A DNA stretch of 64,000 nucleotides from Paulinella micropora (GCA_019918135.1 WBZZ01006387.1:32501-96500); one strand, 5' to 3'. Positions 1-11,975 are shown, numbered from the stretch's first letter. Notes: a model not told the origin generated them from the sequence alone. Numbers and translations: made by a program.

Positions 1-1343
1 GGAGACTAGCGGAGCCAAAAACAACCAAGGCACACACCAGCCAATGAAGTCCCGTGGAGTCCCATACCTGTTTTTCTTGTACGCCAATTCAACCACTGAC
101 CCTATTCTTTGACACGTATAACTGAGGAGCCTCGGAGAGGATAAATTGCACAAAACGGACTCTGGAGACAATAGAGGGAACAGGTGTGTGTTTTGTCACC
201 TACCTATTTTGCTCACGTTTTTGCCACACATAAACAGTGGATAGACCGTGTTGCAAACAAACACTCACGCAACATTCCCGTTGACACCTCTACACACCCA
301 TCACTTATCTCCTTTTGCCCACACAGTGACAGAACTGCCAACAGTTACAACAGTGTGAGGACATTACAAAAAGGCAGAACTTCCGAGGGGAGTAGAGTGT
401 AGTTGGTTGTGTGTGAAAGGGAACAGACGAAACCACTCGTAACGTACCCTCATAAACATACAAACCACGTCACATTCCCTATCCATCATATTGCAGACTA
501 CACAGCCTCCGACATCCAAAGTCAAGAGTCGTTTTCAGGCAACAAAACACACTTGTCCTGTCTTTTCCTGCGGCTTATTCCCACGCATTACAGATGCAAA
601 AGGGACACGAGAGCAGGCATAAATTGACAGAGAACAGAAAACGAGTGCTGTGCACCAAAGTCTGTTTGTACAGACTAGTCTTTATCTAACCCTTTCTTTG
701 CAGCCATTTTGCAGGGGGTTGGGAGGCTAGTTGGTGGACATATAGGCCACGCAAGTGGGAGCAAGAGTGACGTCATACAGACGTTTTGTTTGTTCGTTTT
801 TGACGATTCCTGAATTTCGTCTGAAAATAAAGACAACAAGCCACTCTCCTTACTATACACTTATCACCTAACCCAAACACCTACAACAAACAGGTCCAGA
901 AGGGTCATCTAGAGCAGCGTTTCCCTAGTAGAGCCTCAGGGAGTCATCATCTCCTACGCACTCGGTAGGTTCGATCCACCCACACATACACAGAACTTCT
1001 ATAGCTGTCCAAGGGTCATAAGGAGCCCCAAAAAGGGGCTGGACACCCAATAATGGGGTCCAAACGATGTTAAGGCTCGAGCCCCAGGCTCACCAGAACC
1101 TTTTACCCTCCCTATTGGGAAAAGGGGCCTTAACTTCTGACTAATTCAGAAGTATCGTTACCACACTATCCCTCAGCTTACGAGGTCGTGTCTGTGATTA
1201 ATAATATAGGGTGCCCCAGTTCATCTTCAACTGGCAAGTGGCAAGCAAGGAGTGAGCTTCCCCCATCAGAGGGGGGGTGAGTAGCCTTTCATCTATCTAT
1301 AGACATAAGGGCACACCCCTTGCTTACACACACTGGAAAAAAA

Positions 1344-1347
<4 letters not shown>
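1..1347. other. No gene recognised
   Basis: Only short, uninformative open frames occur here on either strand. The sequence is of mixed composition with no long simple repeat until the AC run at 1,348. It could be the non-coding front of the decayed element whose coding remnants start near 1,615, but I see no matching terminal repeat inside the window, so this is only a guess. Confidence 0.4.

Positions 1348-1374
<27 letters not shown>
1348..1374. repeat. (AC)n microsatellite
   Basis: A run of about thirteen AC units follows a short poly-A tract. Confidence 0.9.
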
Positions 1375-1377
<3 letters not shown>

Positions 1378-1440
1378 ATAATTACATAGTAAGACGACGA
1401 ACGAATCGAACACAAACCGACCTACCTACACGCTGCTCAC

Positions 1441-1600
1441 TACAAGACGGAGAACAGCAAACGTCTTGCACAAAAATAAGCTGCTGCTGCTACTTACAAG
1501 ACGGACAGCAACAGACGTCTTGCTCAAAAATAATTTGTTGACAGCTCTTACGAGACGAATAACAGCAGACGTCTCACGAAACAAAAATAATTTGCTTGTC
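1441..1600. repeat. Three tandem stem-loop units
   Basis: Three consecutive units of about 52-55 bp (near 1,441-1,495, 1,496-1,548 and 1,549-1,600) each contain AAGACG or GAGACG, a short loop rich in CAGCA, then CGTCTT or CGTCTC, followed by CAAAAATAA or a close variant. Each unit can fold into a hairpin. In the third unit the outer pair changes on both sides (A-T to G-C), which keeps the stem. The run ends just before an ATG at 1,615, so it may be a structured leader, but that role is inferred. Confidence 0.6.
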
Positions 1601-1614
1601 AGGGCCTTCTGACA

Positions 1615-3495
1615 ATGGCAGGCTCGTGGGAGTCCCCCACAACAGCTGCTGATCTGTCATCTCTTGACACTTCCGACTCGTCTAGCAATACAAGCTCTGG
1701 GTCTGGTTCCTTCTAAACCCCAGGGCCGAGCCGAGACACGAAAAGTTCGACCACCATCCCACCTTCTCCATGGAGGGATAATAGTGGCGCACTAAATATC
1801 AAAGGGTCACCATCCCATGTGTTCCCGTACCCCAGGCCAGCCAGGACTTGTTGGGGCACACTGGGTGGCCTACCTCCCCGGTGGATACGACACAACAGTT
1901 CTCATTCCCAGAGAACTACCCTCATAATCCCAACAATATGTATGGAGATGGGGTTCACTGGCGAAGGACGACTATGATCCTGGACGGGAAAGACTGGGCA
2001 TAGGCTCCAACGTTGGATCGGAGTTCATAGGGACTAAAACCCTTACCGATCTAATCCGACTGCCACTGGGAGGACGTGTGTATTTTTCGAGACAGGCTCC
2101 TCGATGATGCCTGGTCATCGTACCATCAACACATACCACGTCTCCAACAAACCCTCCACTGCCATAAATACACCAGTGAGCACCCGGCTCTCACTGCAGC
2201 TGTACAAGCAACGGATGTAGGGGGGCCCGGGGGCGGACACCATCTATTAGCCAGACCCTGGCTACCTTACCCTCCTCCAAGCCAACCTCAAAACACTATG
2301 GTCACCCTAAAAGGCCTTCAAAACATCCTAAAGATGTGGGACAGAACTATCATGATGGAGCGAATGCATTGGCGAGATGCAATCATTCCACAATGCTCCC
2401 CAGCCTATGTCGACCTCGTCACCTTTCTCGAGGCGGCAGAGTCCCAGACTTCTGAGGGTGTCACTGACCCTTTTGGGGCCATCCCAGAGCACCCCCAACG
2501 GCTGAGGGTTCAATCCTGTAATGGGGTCCCATTTGACTGCTCCGGCCAAGACCCTAATGCCACTGTCGCAGTTGTGCCACGTGCACACCCCGCCGTGTTT
2601 CTCTATTTGTCCAATTAACTAACGGTGGTCGACCTTATCCTGCAGGCCATCTCGGACTGCTTACAGATTAATATCGCCGTACAGGTCGTTGCGGGGGACA
2701 GAGGGGCTACCGTGCCAGAGGGTAGTTCCATCTTCACCTTCCGTAGGGTGACGAGGGAGGGAGCCCTCCCAAAGCAGGGACTCTCACATGGACCGCCGAC
2801 AGTCCGGGCCAGCAAAGGTCGATGACGCCAGCATGAAGCGGGTGGAATCGGCCTTGCGCATGCGGGCTCTCCGAGAGCAGGTTAACTTTGACTTTGCTCA
2901 ATTCAGCCAGTCAGCGAGGCTACCCTACCGAGGGGACTTAAGCTCCTAATGGCTTATGCGGCCCTAGACCGCCATGTGGGCAACTTCAGCGTCAAATGCG
3001 TTGATGTAAAACAGTTGCCAAACAGCCTGGTGGGCAGTTGGCCGTCTCAGACGTCCTGACCCTAGAATGGCCCAACTGGAGGCAAATACTGAAAAATTCC
3101 TTGCGGAAGGCAAGCTCACCGCCACACAGATGCCTCATTACATGCTGCGACGCTTTGTGGAAGCGGCAGGGTGGGGTTTCATTACATACCAATCGACTGA
3201 GGACTTAGTCCAGGACGCGGCGAGACGGATGTGGGAGGACAATGTCGCCTACACCGCCATTCTTGACCTACCGCAAAAACTCTTAACATCCCTGGTCAAA
3301 TCCGACTTGGCCTCCCTTCTCATGGCTGTTCTGAGCGGTATTGTTAAGGCTGCCCCCCAAACAGGGCGGACGGATGGGGAAGTGTACGTCCGAAACGCAA
3401 GTCCCCTGTTGGAGTTAAAAAACGGACCCAGCTTGATTTTCCCAACGCTTCCTACCCCCCCCCCCCCCCCCCCCCCCCCCGCCCCCTCCCCTTAA
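1615..3495 (+). pseudogene. Unrecognised decayed coding region
   Basis: A short Ser/Thr-rich frame opens at the ATG at 1,615, and two longer open stretches lie at 2,076-2,618 (180 residues) and 3,067-3,495 (142 residues). The latter ends in poly-proline encoded by a run of about 24 C. The composition (Pro/Gln-rich middle, helical stretches in the last part) would suit a gag-like protein of a retroelement, but I recognise no zinc knuckle, protease or RT nearby. It may equally be an old multi-exon host gene. No function is assigned. Confidence 0.3.
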
Positions 3496-4164
3496 AAAAG
3501 CAATTCCGGTTTACAAAATAATGTTTCCAGCCACTTTTGGGTAAAGTAGCGACAAGCCGCAGCGGATCGCAACAGTACATATGGTTGTCGGGGGGACATC
3601 TGAGAGCTTTCGTAGATTCGAGTAGTTCCGTAGAACCGGGTAGCATAGTCCCAGTCGTGTAGCCCGTAGCCATTGCCATCATATTTCCGAAGTTGAAAGA
3701 GAGTGTCAGGGTCGAGGTCGTCACAGATTGCAGAGATGGAGTGGCGTATTAACGGAGGGCCTTCTATAGGAATGGCTTGCCAGTAGGTAAGATTGTTAGT
3801 GTGCCGTTGGGCATGGGCAAGGCTTCTGCATTGTGTGCTGCACGGTTGTGGGTAGCGATGGCCGCCGCAGACTTCATGTGGAAAGACAAGCCGGCGGGGA
3901 GCAAAAGGTTTTAAGTTGTTGTCAGTGTGAGGGATAAGCAGTTCTTTTCATGTTGAGGGTCGATTTGAGCCATGCGATGAACTTCGCTTCCATGCGTCGT
4001 CGGCCGAATCTTGTTCCATCTTTGTGCTAGAGCGGGAGTGGTCCCACTAGGAGTACACTAGGGGTATAGATGTGAAGCGGTGCATCCCTAGCTTGTGTCC
4101 AAAGGCAAGGAGACGGGCTTGTCCTGGTTGTTGTGGCCGTGAATCGCTGTAGTTCCGCATTCCG
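3496..4164. other. No gene recognised
   Basis: This is the interval between the plus-strand remnant (which ends in a poly-C tract at 3,457-3,480) and the minus-strand coding remnants that begin at 4,165. I see no long open frame, repeat or RNA gene. Confidence 0.4.
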
Positions 4165-5853
4165 CTAAGTTCTGACTTCGCTCTCTTTTCCTATTGGAAG
4201 GATTCCCCGACATAGCTGTGTATGGTACCAGCTGCCATGATTCCATAGATGACTTGCATGCGGCCAGGGTCCGGGATATCGAATGGAAAGTCCGCTCGCG
4301 ATCGGGTCTGGCGTTGTAGCAGGCATAACATGGCCCGGCTTGAAGCGACGGAGGGCAGGGTCAGTCTTGTTGAAGACAAGGGCTGCAATCAGCATGTAGT
4401 AGGTGGTTTTCATAAGTGGCGTATAGGCTGACCATCGGATTCTTGTAGATTGGATAAGGGCTAGTTTTGAGTTTAGGAGTTGTGTATAGAGTAGACGAAA
4501 GAGTCGTCGGGCAATGGCAAAGCCTGTGCTTATCGTTGTGGAGTGTGACTCGCTGCGTGTCCGCATAGTTCCAACCAGAGAATTTGACTAGGCAGATTAC
4601 TCGGTTCTTTAACTTGCGGAGGGTCCGTTGCGACGCATCAATCCAGCGAATACACTCCAGACATCCCTAGGTTGTCTTCTTTGCAAGCTTTTCCTTCTTG
4701 GCTGTTGGCTTCCGGTTGGAGGTGCGCAAACCAGTTGGAGAAAGGATGGCTTTAGCGGGGGCTGATTCCTTTGGGATGGGCTTGGGTTGCTCCGAGTCGG
4801 TTTATTGCTCTGTTTCCTTCTGCTTTTGCTTGTCTGTGTTGTTCAGATCTTCTGCAGTAGGCAGGGCTGGATTGGTTTTGTTGGTGTCATTGGTGGCTGC
4901 AGGTTCCGTTACTTCAGGTTCCTTTGTAGGCAGAGGGGTCTTGTCAGGTTGATCGGCCAGAGGGGTGGGAGCGACTGTTTGCTGCTGCTTAGTTGGTTCA
5001 GCGACGACGTCACCAGACGAGGCTAGGGTGTTGTGCAAGTTTGCTGGGTTGGCAGGTTTAGGGCTTCAGTCGATGAGCTGCTGCTGCCGTCTGTCGGAGT
5101 GGTCGAGCATTTGGGTGTGGCACGGGAATCATTTCTCACTACAGACGAGACAAGCGTTGTAGTGGGTCCTTCAGGAGTGGAGTTAGTTGCAGCAGTGGCT
5201 GGGAGGCTACTGCCGACTTCAGTGCTTGGTTGTGTCGCTGCTGCTGCTCCTCGAGCTTGAATTAGAAGGTTGGTAATTGACTGGATCGTCAAAAGCGCAA
5301 GTAAAGCTTGCTGTTGGTTTGCGCCCAGTTGTAGTCCCATCATAGGTTTTTGAGTTTGGTCGGTAGGTAGAAGTTGTTCGTTCAGTTCAGTAGTAGGTTG
5401 GTCGTTCTTAGATTTGCTTGTAGGGGGCAGTGAGGTCGAAGATGACGACGATGACGACGAGGATGATCATGACGAGTTTACCAAGGTCGGGGTTGACGAT
5501 GCTGCAATGGCTTGACGTCGAGCTATAGTGCGAGGCATGGGTAAGTTGGAGAAAATGATTGGGTTAGGCAGTGACCTCGCCTGTTGCCGGGCTTGTTTCC
5601 GAGAGAGTTGGAGGGGTTCAGGTCTTGGTTCAAAGCCTAGGGCACGGTACAGACTAGAATTATCCGCTCGTTCTTCTGGGTCATCATCATCAAGGGGGTC
5701 ATTAGTGGTATAGTAGGCTGAGATCTTTGTAAGGGGTAGAGGGTTAGTTGGGTAGAGTAGGGCATGGGTATTGCGTATATGAGCAGGGGGGACCACCGGC
5801 TGATCTTCTTCTTCTTCTTCTTCTTCTTCTTCTTCTTCTTCTTCCATTACCAC
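4165..5853 (-). pseudogene. Low-complexity coding remnants, unrecognised
   Basis: Minus-strand open stretches lie at 5,467-5,853 (starts with about 13 glutamates from a CTT/GAA repeat at 5,806-5,845), 5,023-5,343, 4,802-5,038 and 4,165-4,566. They are rich in Thr, Pro, Gln, Asn and Ala and show no domain I know. They follow the 350-residue frame at 5,974-7,026 on the same strand, so they could be later exons or decayed continuations of that unit. Confidence 0.3.
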
Positions 5854-5973
5854 TCTTCTTCTTGTTCAGTCACAGTTGCTTTTGCTGCTAGGGGAGGGGG
5901 TTGCGTAGAATCTGTTGTCTGACTGGAGCGAGAGCTAAAATTTGAAACAAAGGGCAAGAGAGGGTTATTAGTT

Positions 5974-7026
5974 TCAGTTTCCTGGCGAGGGCTGCCAGTA
6001 ATAGAGATATGAGTAGGTAAGTTTTGATTTTGATTTAGTTTTAGGGGAAACCACGATGAGCTGGTTGATTGTGACTCGTTGTTCTGCTGAGTTGGTATCC
6101 TCAGTTTGTTGTTGTTGCTTTTCCCGTTTTTGGATCACAGTTAGTGTTCTCTGAAGGCTGATTTTGGTTGCTGTTGTCTCAGTAGTGGAGTCTGTCCTGC
6201 TCTTCTTGCTTGGCTTGTCGATGCTAGATTGAGTAGGGCGGTCTCCACGTTTGCGTATCACGGGGGCAGGTTCACGTTCCAAGGATGTCGGCAAGTCTGT
6301 GGCCTTCGACGACTGTGACTTTCGTGACGCTAAGGGATTTACGGGGATCTGGCGATAGTTTGCAGTAATGCAGCCAGCATCTTCATAGTGCGTCTCAATG
6401 TAGGTGAGCATGCCAAGAAGTGCATTAGCTAGGCAGTCGTTGAGCGGTCCTCCCATCTTCCAGTGATGTCGTTGTTGTTCAACGGATTTGCGGAGGGTTT
6501 CAAACCAGAGGCTGGAAATATTGGAGAAGTATAAGTGGCGTTTGATCTCATTTGCAGTAAGGGCTTCTCCTTCTTCAACACCGGCTTCGCGGTCAGTGGA
6601 GGCGTGTACAATGTGCAGTCGATCGTATAGGTGTGCTGCCAATTTCCAGGACCAGTAGCCATTTTTAGTGAGCAAGTAGATCATACCATCAAAAGAGATA
6701 CATTGGAGGTCCAAGTCTTCAGGTGTTTTGACGTGTCCAGCTCCAGCCGCTTCGATCATTGCTCTGTTTAGAGATGCACGTTTGGTTTTGTTTGCTGAGT
6801 TGTCCGGTACTTGTGAGAGAAGGGTTTCAATAAAGGCACGGTGTGCACCGCCATAAAAGGGAATAACTCTTAGAAGTGCAGGGCGGGGGACAGCCTTGGT
6901 TCCAGTAGTCTGTAGCCATGCATTGACATGATCCTCATCTTTCTTCTTTTGATTATTATCCGCTCCAAATTCCATCTTCTGACTACGAGAGAGTAGACTG
7001 TACTTCCATTGACTAAGCTTGTCCAT
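5974..7026 (-). CDS. Hypothetical 350-residue protein
   Basis: This is the longest open frame of the first 9 kb. Residues about 30-230 look like a folded, mostly helical domain with evenly spread hydrophobics and several Trp (a GYWSWK segment, an SLWFE segment). Residues 230-350 are Lys/Ser/Thr/Gln-rich and disordered-looking. Its start overlaps the end of the Ser/Arg-rich frame upstream (7,013-7,703) by a few bases, which suggests one transcription unit read from about 7.75 kb leftward. I do not recognise the family; a structural protein of a mobile element is possible but not shown. Confidence 0.45.
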   Translation of the reverse strand: MDKLSQWKYSLLSRSQKMEFGADNNQKKKDEDHVNAWLQTTGTKAVPRPALLRVIPFYGGAHRAFIETLLSQVPDNSANKTKRASLNRAMIEAAGAGHVKTPEDLDLQCISFDGMIYLLTKNGYWSWKLAAHLYDRLHIVHASTDREAGVEEGEALTANEIKRHLYFSNISSLWFETLRKSVEQQRHHWKMGGPLNDCLANALLGMLTYIETHYEDAGCITANYRQIPVNPLASRKSQSSKATDLPTSLEREPAPVIRKRGDRPTQSSIDKPSKKSRTDSTTETTATKISLQRTLTVIQKREKQQQQTEDTNSAEQRVTINQLIVVSPKTKSKSKLTYSYLYYWQPSPGN

Positions 7027-7703
7027 TAGTGAATTGCATTAGGAGTGTAGTGTGGCAGACATCCAGAGTAGCCATGCGATCATAGTGCAGTGGTGAGGAT
7101 GGGTATTTTTTGCGTCCACGTTGTTGTCGTTGTTGTTTGTTCCTCTGTTCCTGGTCTTCTTTGTGACGGGACAAGTTTTTGAGATAGGTCCATGACGTGT
7201 AGGGAGTAGAAACATCATAGTCACTTTTCTTGGGGGTTGTACCTGGTGTGGAGGCTGATTGAGAGCGAGAGTGAGTTTGAGTTTGTTGTCGTGGCGAGAG
7301 ACAAGGGTCCGTTTCATAGCTTCTGTTGGAGCCGCTGCTATGATGTGAGCTGCGATGAGAGGTTGACTGGTATTGGTTGCGTTGCTGTCCTTCATCATGA
7401 GTCACGGGTTCGTGGCTTGTTGTTGTCATGAGGGTTACGTCTGGTGGTCTGTGGGGACAGGGAGCGTCGTCGTTTAGGGCTGCGTTCTCGACGTTGTTCA
7501 TTGTTGTGTCGTTGGTTGTTGTGTTGGTCAGGTCGTTGCCGGTAGTCGTGACGTGGGGAGCTTGATCTTCTTCTGCGGTATGGAGAGTTGGATTGGCTTT
7601 TTCTACGGTCCATGTCAAGACGTCGTTGGCTTGAGTCCATAGAGTTGTAGTTCCTCGAGCTGTCACCAGGGCGTGAAGGGTTATCTCTGCGATGATTGCT
7701 CAT
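7013..7703 (-). CDS. Ser/Arg-rich low-complexity protein, first in a minus-strand unit
   Basis: From the ATG at 7,703 the translation is strongly Arg/Ser/Asn-rich with RS-like clusters (YRRRRSSSP, SPKRRRSLSP). This frame runs to 7,395. An overlapping frame, 7,013-7,666, carries the same type of composition onward and ends in a short overlap with the next gene. The bias recalls RS-domain or nucleic-acid-binding basic tails. There is no folded domain I can name. The two frames may be joined by splicing or may reflect decay. Confidence 0.35.
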
Positions 7704-8952
7704 CGTAGGCGGTCTGGTCGTACAGACGTGTCGTATCCCGAATTCTAAGCAGGGCAAGGATGCAAATTTTAACTCAGTTCAGAAATAGTTATTTATTAAC
7801 AGTGGTTCAAGTTACCGGACCACGAGTCAGCCTCCAGTGACCGTGCTCACCCCTTTGCAAAGGTTAACTTAGTACTAGGGCTGGATAGTGGGAAAGGCAA
7901 GGGCTAGGTATAGGGCAAGGTATGTGATCGGTCTGCAGTGTATTTGAGCTGTGCTCAAGACGAAGGTTTTTGAGGAGAATTATTTGTGGTGGAAAGTTGG
8001 TTTATTTTCTTTGGTAGCTATAGGGAATGTAACTAGGCATAATATTATGTAGGTTCTAGTGGTCGTTAGCGCCCCCATCAACTTCAAAGCAGGTAAACTC
8101 ATTCAATATTCAAGATTTTGAAGTGCTGTTTGCACATAATTCAATGCTTTTATTGGGAATAGGTAGCAGGAGGTTTAGTTTTTCAGTGTACTAAAGGTAT
8201 TGCTGTGTTCCAGAGTATGTTCTGAATTTTGACAAACTAATTTTCGACCTATGTTTTCCTAGTTTTTTTTTTGTACCGTACTTCTCTGCAAAAACCCTTA
8301 GGCAGGATTACTCAACATAACATATGAATTCATTTGTGCACTTGTGTGTAAAAATGAGTGCAGAGTGCATCATGCAAACAGCATTTTTCAGTTAAAAACA
8401 CCATACTTACTATGTCCTGAGATGAAAATTGCGGTCGAATATAAGGGTAAAAAATAGTTAGCTACCCCTTTTTTCCAAAAAAACACTTGTGTCATGCTTG
8501 CTTTTGCTTGAAACGATGTGGTTTGAACATTTACCTGCTTTGAAGTACTTGACCTCCGACATGATTTTGGTGGCGCCGGCCCGTTAATTTCTGTGGCAAT
8601 ATTTGACAAGACCATGCCAATTCCCAGAGAGGAAACCAGAAAAATTTCCAAAAAATATTTGAACAGACAGGCCTATCGACATACGTAGCCTTTGAAGTGA
8701 AGGCCGCACTAATTTTTTTTATTTTGACGGTTTTTGCGGGGTCGAGATTGGGTGAAATCTTTAGAGATTTTCAATTTTTGTCTCCACTTTCTGTACAAAA
8801 TGCTTTTATTAAATAGTCTCTTTGATTTCCTTCACTTTCTGTACTTGTGCCGGCCTTGTATTTAAATCAAAAAAATTCTGAGTGAGGGCCTTATGCCCTA
8901 TTTTTACTGATTTTGGCCGGTTTGTTTGCAGGCTTAAGGTTACCTTTTTGTG
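7704..8952. other. AT-rich non-coding stretch
   Basis: No supported gene. The part next to 7,757 would be upstream of the minus-strand unit and holds an AT-rich segment near 7,780-7,800, but no promoter can be defined. Two short minus-strand frames (8,388-8,651, 8,809-9,000) lack features. Confidence 0.4.
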
Positions 8953-9178
8953 AACGATAGCTAGTAAAAAGTCGGTAATACAACCAAACACAGCCCTCAA
9001 AAGATGAGAATGATGTCTCGTTATATTAGCTCAGTGAAGCCAAAAAGGAAAACGGCAACAGACCAGGAATAAAATGGCATCAGGTCCAATCCGGACAAAT
9101 AATACTGAAAAACAAGCTGGTGCACCTGTCACCAGGAAAAGGTACTTTTTACCGGCTATCCGGGGGTTGATGCCTACA
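8953..9178 (+). repeat. 226-bp direct repeat, left copy
   Basis: The sequence starting AACGATAGCT and ending GTTGATGCCTACA recurs in the same orientation at 19,819-20,044 with only a handful of differences. The two copies bracket the 10.25-kb palindrome. The right copy abuts the palindrome; the left copy is separated from it by 392 bp. Confidence 0.9.
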
Positions 9179-9570
9179 GGTGCTATTTTCCTTCCACTCT
9201 AACCCAGCATATGTAAGTTCTCCTATGGGCGAGTGGTCGTTAGCATATTATAATAAACATAGATCCGTTAAACTTTATCATATGAAAATTGTATATTTCA
9301 AAACTATAAGTAAAAACATTTAATTTAATGAAAGAATCATTGAAAAATAGTAAAAACTGACTTCAAACCAATCGATTTCCCGTCGCCCACCGCTTTTTCC
9401 CAACTAATTTGCACACACCCCACCGGAAAAACTAGCCACCTTGCCACCTCAAAAAATAGTGCTTGTGATTACCAAAAATCAGAGTCAGTTTTCATATGTT
9501 CCCTGTATGCTCTTCAATAAATTTTATATAATATCTTTCTATGTATGCTTATAATTAAATGCACAAATTT
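9179..9570. other. AT-rich unique spacer
   Basis: This AT-rich 392-bp stretch lies between the left direct repeat and the left palindrome arm. It has no counterpart beside the right arm. No gene is visible. Confidence 0.5.
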
Positions 9571-10372
9571 CGTTGGGGGCATTACATTTGGAGTCCACAT
9601 CACTAGGGTGATTTCTTTCTGCTTTGCCACACAGGCAACAGAGTGAATTTTCACTGACCTGTCTCACATGGTGACGTCAGACGAAAACAAATACTCCAAC
9701 ACAGCTCCCTCATAACTCTTTCACAAAACAAATAATTTGATTGGTCTCAAGCAGGTGTCTCGTACCCTCTAGCCCAATCCATATCTGTGTGCTCACAAGG
9801 AGACATCAGATACAAACTCTCTGTCGTTCTTGCTGTTCTCACACAGAGACCAAGAAGAAGGAGGTGGACAGAAGAGTAAAGGAACACACACAAAACACAA
9901 ACAAGCATAGGGACAGGAGCACAACACTCTACCCTTCTAGTTTGTGCATTTATCTGCATTATCTCACACATACGTCAGAGTATTTTTGCAACTCTCTGAT
10001 CGTTTTCTAAAGGTAGGTCTGAGAACCTATCCGACCGACTGTCGACTTCTCAAGGAGAGTTTTTCTAGCTTCTCTATTACTATCTGTGTGTAGGTCCAAG
10101 TGCCTCATACTAGATACAATATAGAAAAGAAGGAGGAGAAAGTAATCTGAGTAAGGAGAACAAGAAATCGGAGAAAGTCTCAAAGACTATTTTTCTCAAA
10201 CAAAAACAAACATACAAACAGTGTTTCATAGAGGACAGGGAATCTCACTCTACCCTCTCTATTAGTTTCTCTCTTCACTAGTCAATCGACTGAAGGAGGA
10301 ACAGAACACAAACGAACAAAAACCAAACATAGGAGCTGACACTGTCCTCCTGTTAATTACTACTACGACATC

Positions 10373-10894
10373 ATGTCGACAGAGACCGCCGAAGTGAGTG
10401 AATTCTCGGAGGCAGAACAAAGAAGAGAAGAAGAAGAAGCAGCAGGAGGAGGAGGAAGAGGACTGAATGAAGGAGGAGGAGGAGGAGATGAAGGAGTAGG
10501 AGGAGGAGTAGAAGAGGGCTGGGATGATGAAGGAAGATATGGAGGAGACGAAGATGAAGGAGGATTTGAACAAGAAGAGACGGGAGGAGGAGGAGCATAT
10601 GGTAATCCCTTACCACCTGCCTACACGGGAGGAGGAGGACGAAAAATGATCGACTCGATTCATAGTGATGGAGAGGAGATCACAGTGGAGGAACAACAGT
10701 GGGTGCAAGACCACTATGACCTCACTAAAGAAGAGTTTGATAACAAGATGGGGGGAGAGAAGGATACCTATGTGTGGATCCCTCAGGATCAAAGAAGAGA
10801 GAAAAGTCGTGCTAAAAAGGATGTCTATATCCTATTATCAAACACAGCACAGCGCCTCGGCAAACTGGTCTCTGATCCAGAAACCTGTGATTGA
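10373..10894 (+). CDS. gag-like ORF 1 (left copy), Gly/Glu-rich
   Basis: This ORF encodes 173 residues beginning MSTETAEVSEF. A Gly/Glu-rich disordered half (residues about 20-95) is followed by a charged helical segment. As the first ORF after the leader it is probably the N-terminal part of the structural polyprotein. There is no homologue I can name; assignment rests on position ahead of a zinc-finger ORF and a protease-like ORF. Confidence 0.5.
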   Translation: MSTETAEVSEFSEAEQRREEEEAAGGGGRGLNEGGGGGDEGVGGGVEEGWDDEGRYGGDEDEGGFEQEETGGGGAYGNPLPPAYTGGGGRKMIDSIHSDGEEITVEEQQWVQDHYDLTKEEFDNKMGGEKDTYVWIPQDQRREKSRAKKDVYILLSNTAQRLGKLVSDPETCD

Positions 10895-10940
10895 TGAGTT
10901 AGAGAAGACCGACAGAGTTCTGACCAAGATCAGACTGTTG

Positions 10941-11975
10941 ATGGGTGTGTTACTGCATAAGGAGGCATGGAAGACATGGATTCCTACCAAGGATCACTCT
11001 GTCCTTAAATCACTTAGTAACGCACCACCGGTCGCCAATAAAGCAGGTGTTGACCAATATGTGGAGAAATATAATTTTCTCAGATCTGCTTCTGAATTGG
11101 TGGCCTTTATCACTCATGCTCAAAAGCTGGTGATATCTGAGAAGAAGAAGGCGAAAGAGAATGAGGAGTTCGAGAAGACGATGAGACTGGAGAGAATGAA
11201 AGCAAAAGTGAGTGGTGCAAAGGCACACCCTCCGACATATTTGACCCCACCAGCTCCTGCCCGACCAGCCCCTGCACCCCCGGGCTCAACTACGGTGGTG
11301 GTCACAAACACGGAGAAGAAGGACAGACAAAATATCATAAATGCCTTCAAAGGGAAGAAAGGAGGAGTGGCAAGTCTCATGCTATATGCCAAGATGAGCT
11401 CAGACAAAGACTCTGATGCTTCGCTTTTGAGCAAGCTCAAAGAGATCAATGCCTGCATGAAGGCTTTTCCTTGCGACGAAACGCAGGAATACGAGGCCCT
11501 GGTTACTGTTTTTGACCAATCTCTAGTCTCGGAGGGATTTGATCTGACACAGTACAAGTTTTTGAGAAAGAAGGAGGAGATTAAGAGAAACAATGCAACA
11601 GGCCTAGACGCTCGGTGTGAACTGGCGGTGGCCACACTCATGTCATATTTTCAATCTCATGGATACCAGCATCTCTGCACTGGTACTCTCATAGGATTTG
11701 AAATCTTTGAGACAGTGGCGATGAGTTTGAGGAGTGCTGTTGGCTTGGCGGCGACCCTTACGGAGGTAGTTTCCTCCTATGGGCTATTCTATGGCCGCAA
11801 GTCGATCATCCTCTATTTCTTCTCAGCGTTACACACAGTTAACCCGGGTAAGCTTACTCAGCTCATACAACAATGCTCGACGTTTAGCTCAGTGAAGTCC
11901 AAGAACTTCCTCGAGACACACGTATTCGAAATACGGTTCAAAGCGTTGCTCCGTCAGCACTGTTTCAAGAAGTGA
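10941..11975 (+). CDS. gag-like ORF 2 (left copy), helical structural domain
   Basis: This open stretch has a lysine/glutamate-rich coiled segment near its first third, a Pro-rich linker (PPTYLTPPAPARPAPAPPG) and a helical C-terminal 200 residues without low complexity. This fits a capsid-type domain. It ends in an overlap with the next ORF (TGATG). The region upstream in this frame (10,665-10,940) overlaps ORF 1 and is probably a shadow. Confidence 0.5.
   Translation: MGVLLHKEAWKTWIPTKDHSVLKSLSNAPPVANKAGVDQYVEKYNFLRSASELVAFITHAQKLVISEKKKAKENEEFEKTMRLERMKAKVSGAKAHPPTYLTPPAPARPAPAPPGSTTVVVTNTEKKDRQNIINAFKGKKGGVASLMLYAKMSSDKDSDASLLSKLKEINACMKAFPCDETQEYEALVTVFDQSLVSEGFDLTQYKFLRKKEEIKRNNATGLDARCELAVATLMSYFQSHGYQHLCTGTLIGFEIFETVAMSLRSAVGLAATLTEVVSSYGLFYGRKSIILYFFSALHTVNPGKLTQLIQQCSTFSSVKSKNFLETHVFEIRFKALLRQHCFKK

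Noticed and set aside
930-985. tRNA-like B box (GGTTCGATCC) near 971
   Set aside because: No matching A box or closed acceptor stem could be found, so neither a tRNA gene nor a SINE can be claimed.
4802-5260. Plus-strand Val/Leu/Cys-rich frames suggestive of membrane proteins
   Set aside because: They are antisense to the Thr/Pro/Gln-rich minus-strand remnants and show no start context or family.
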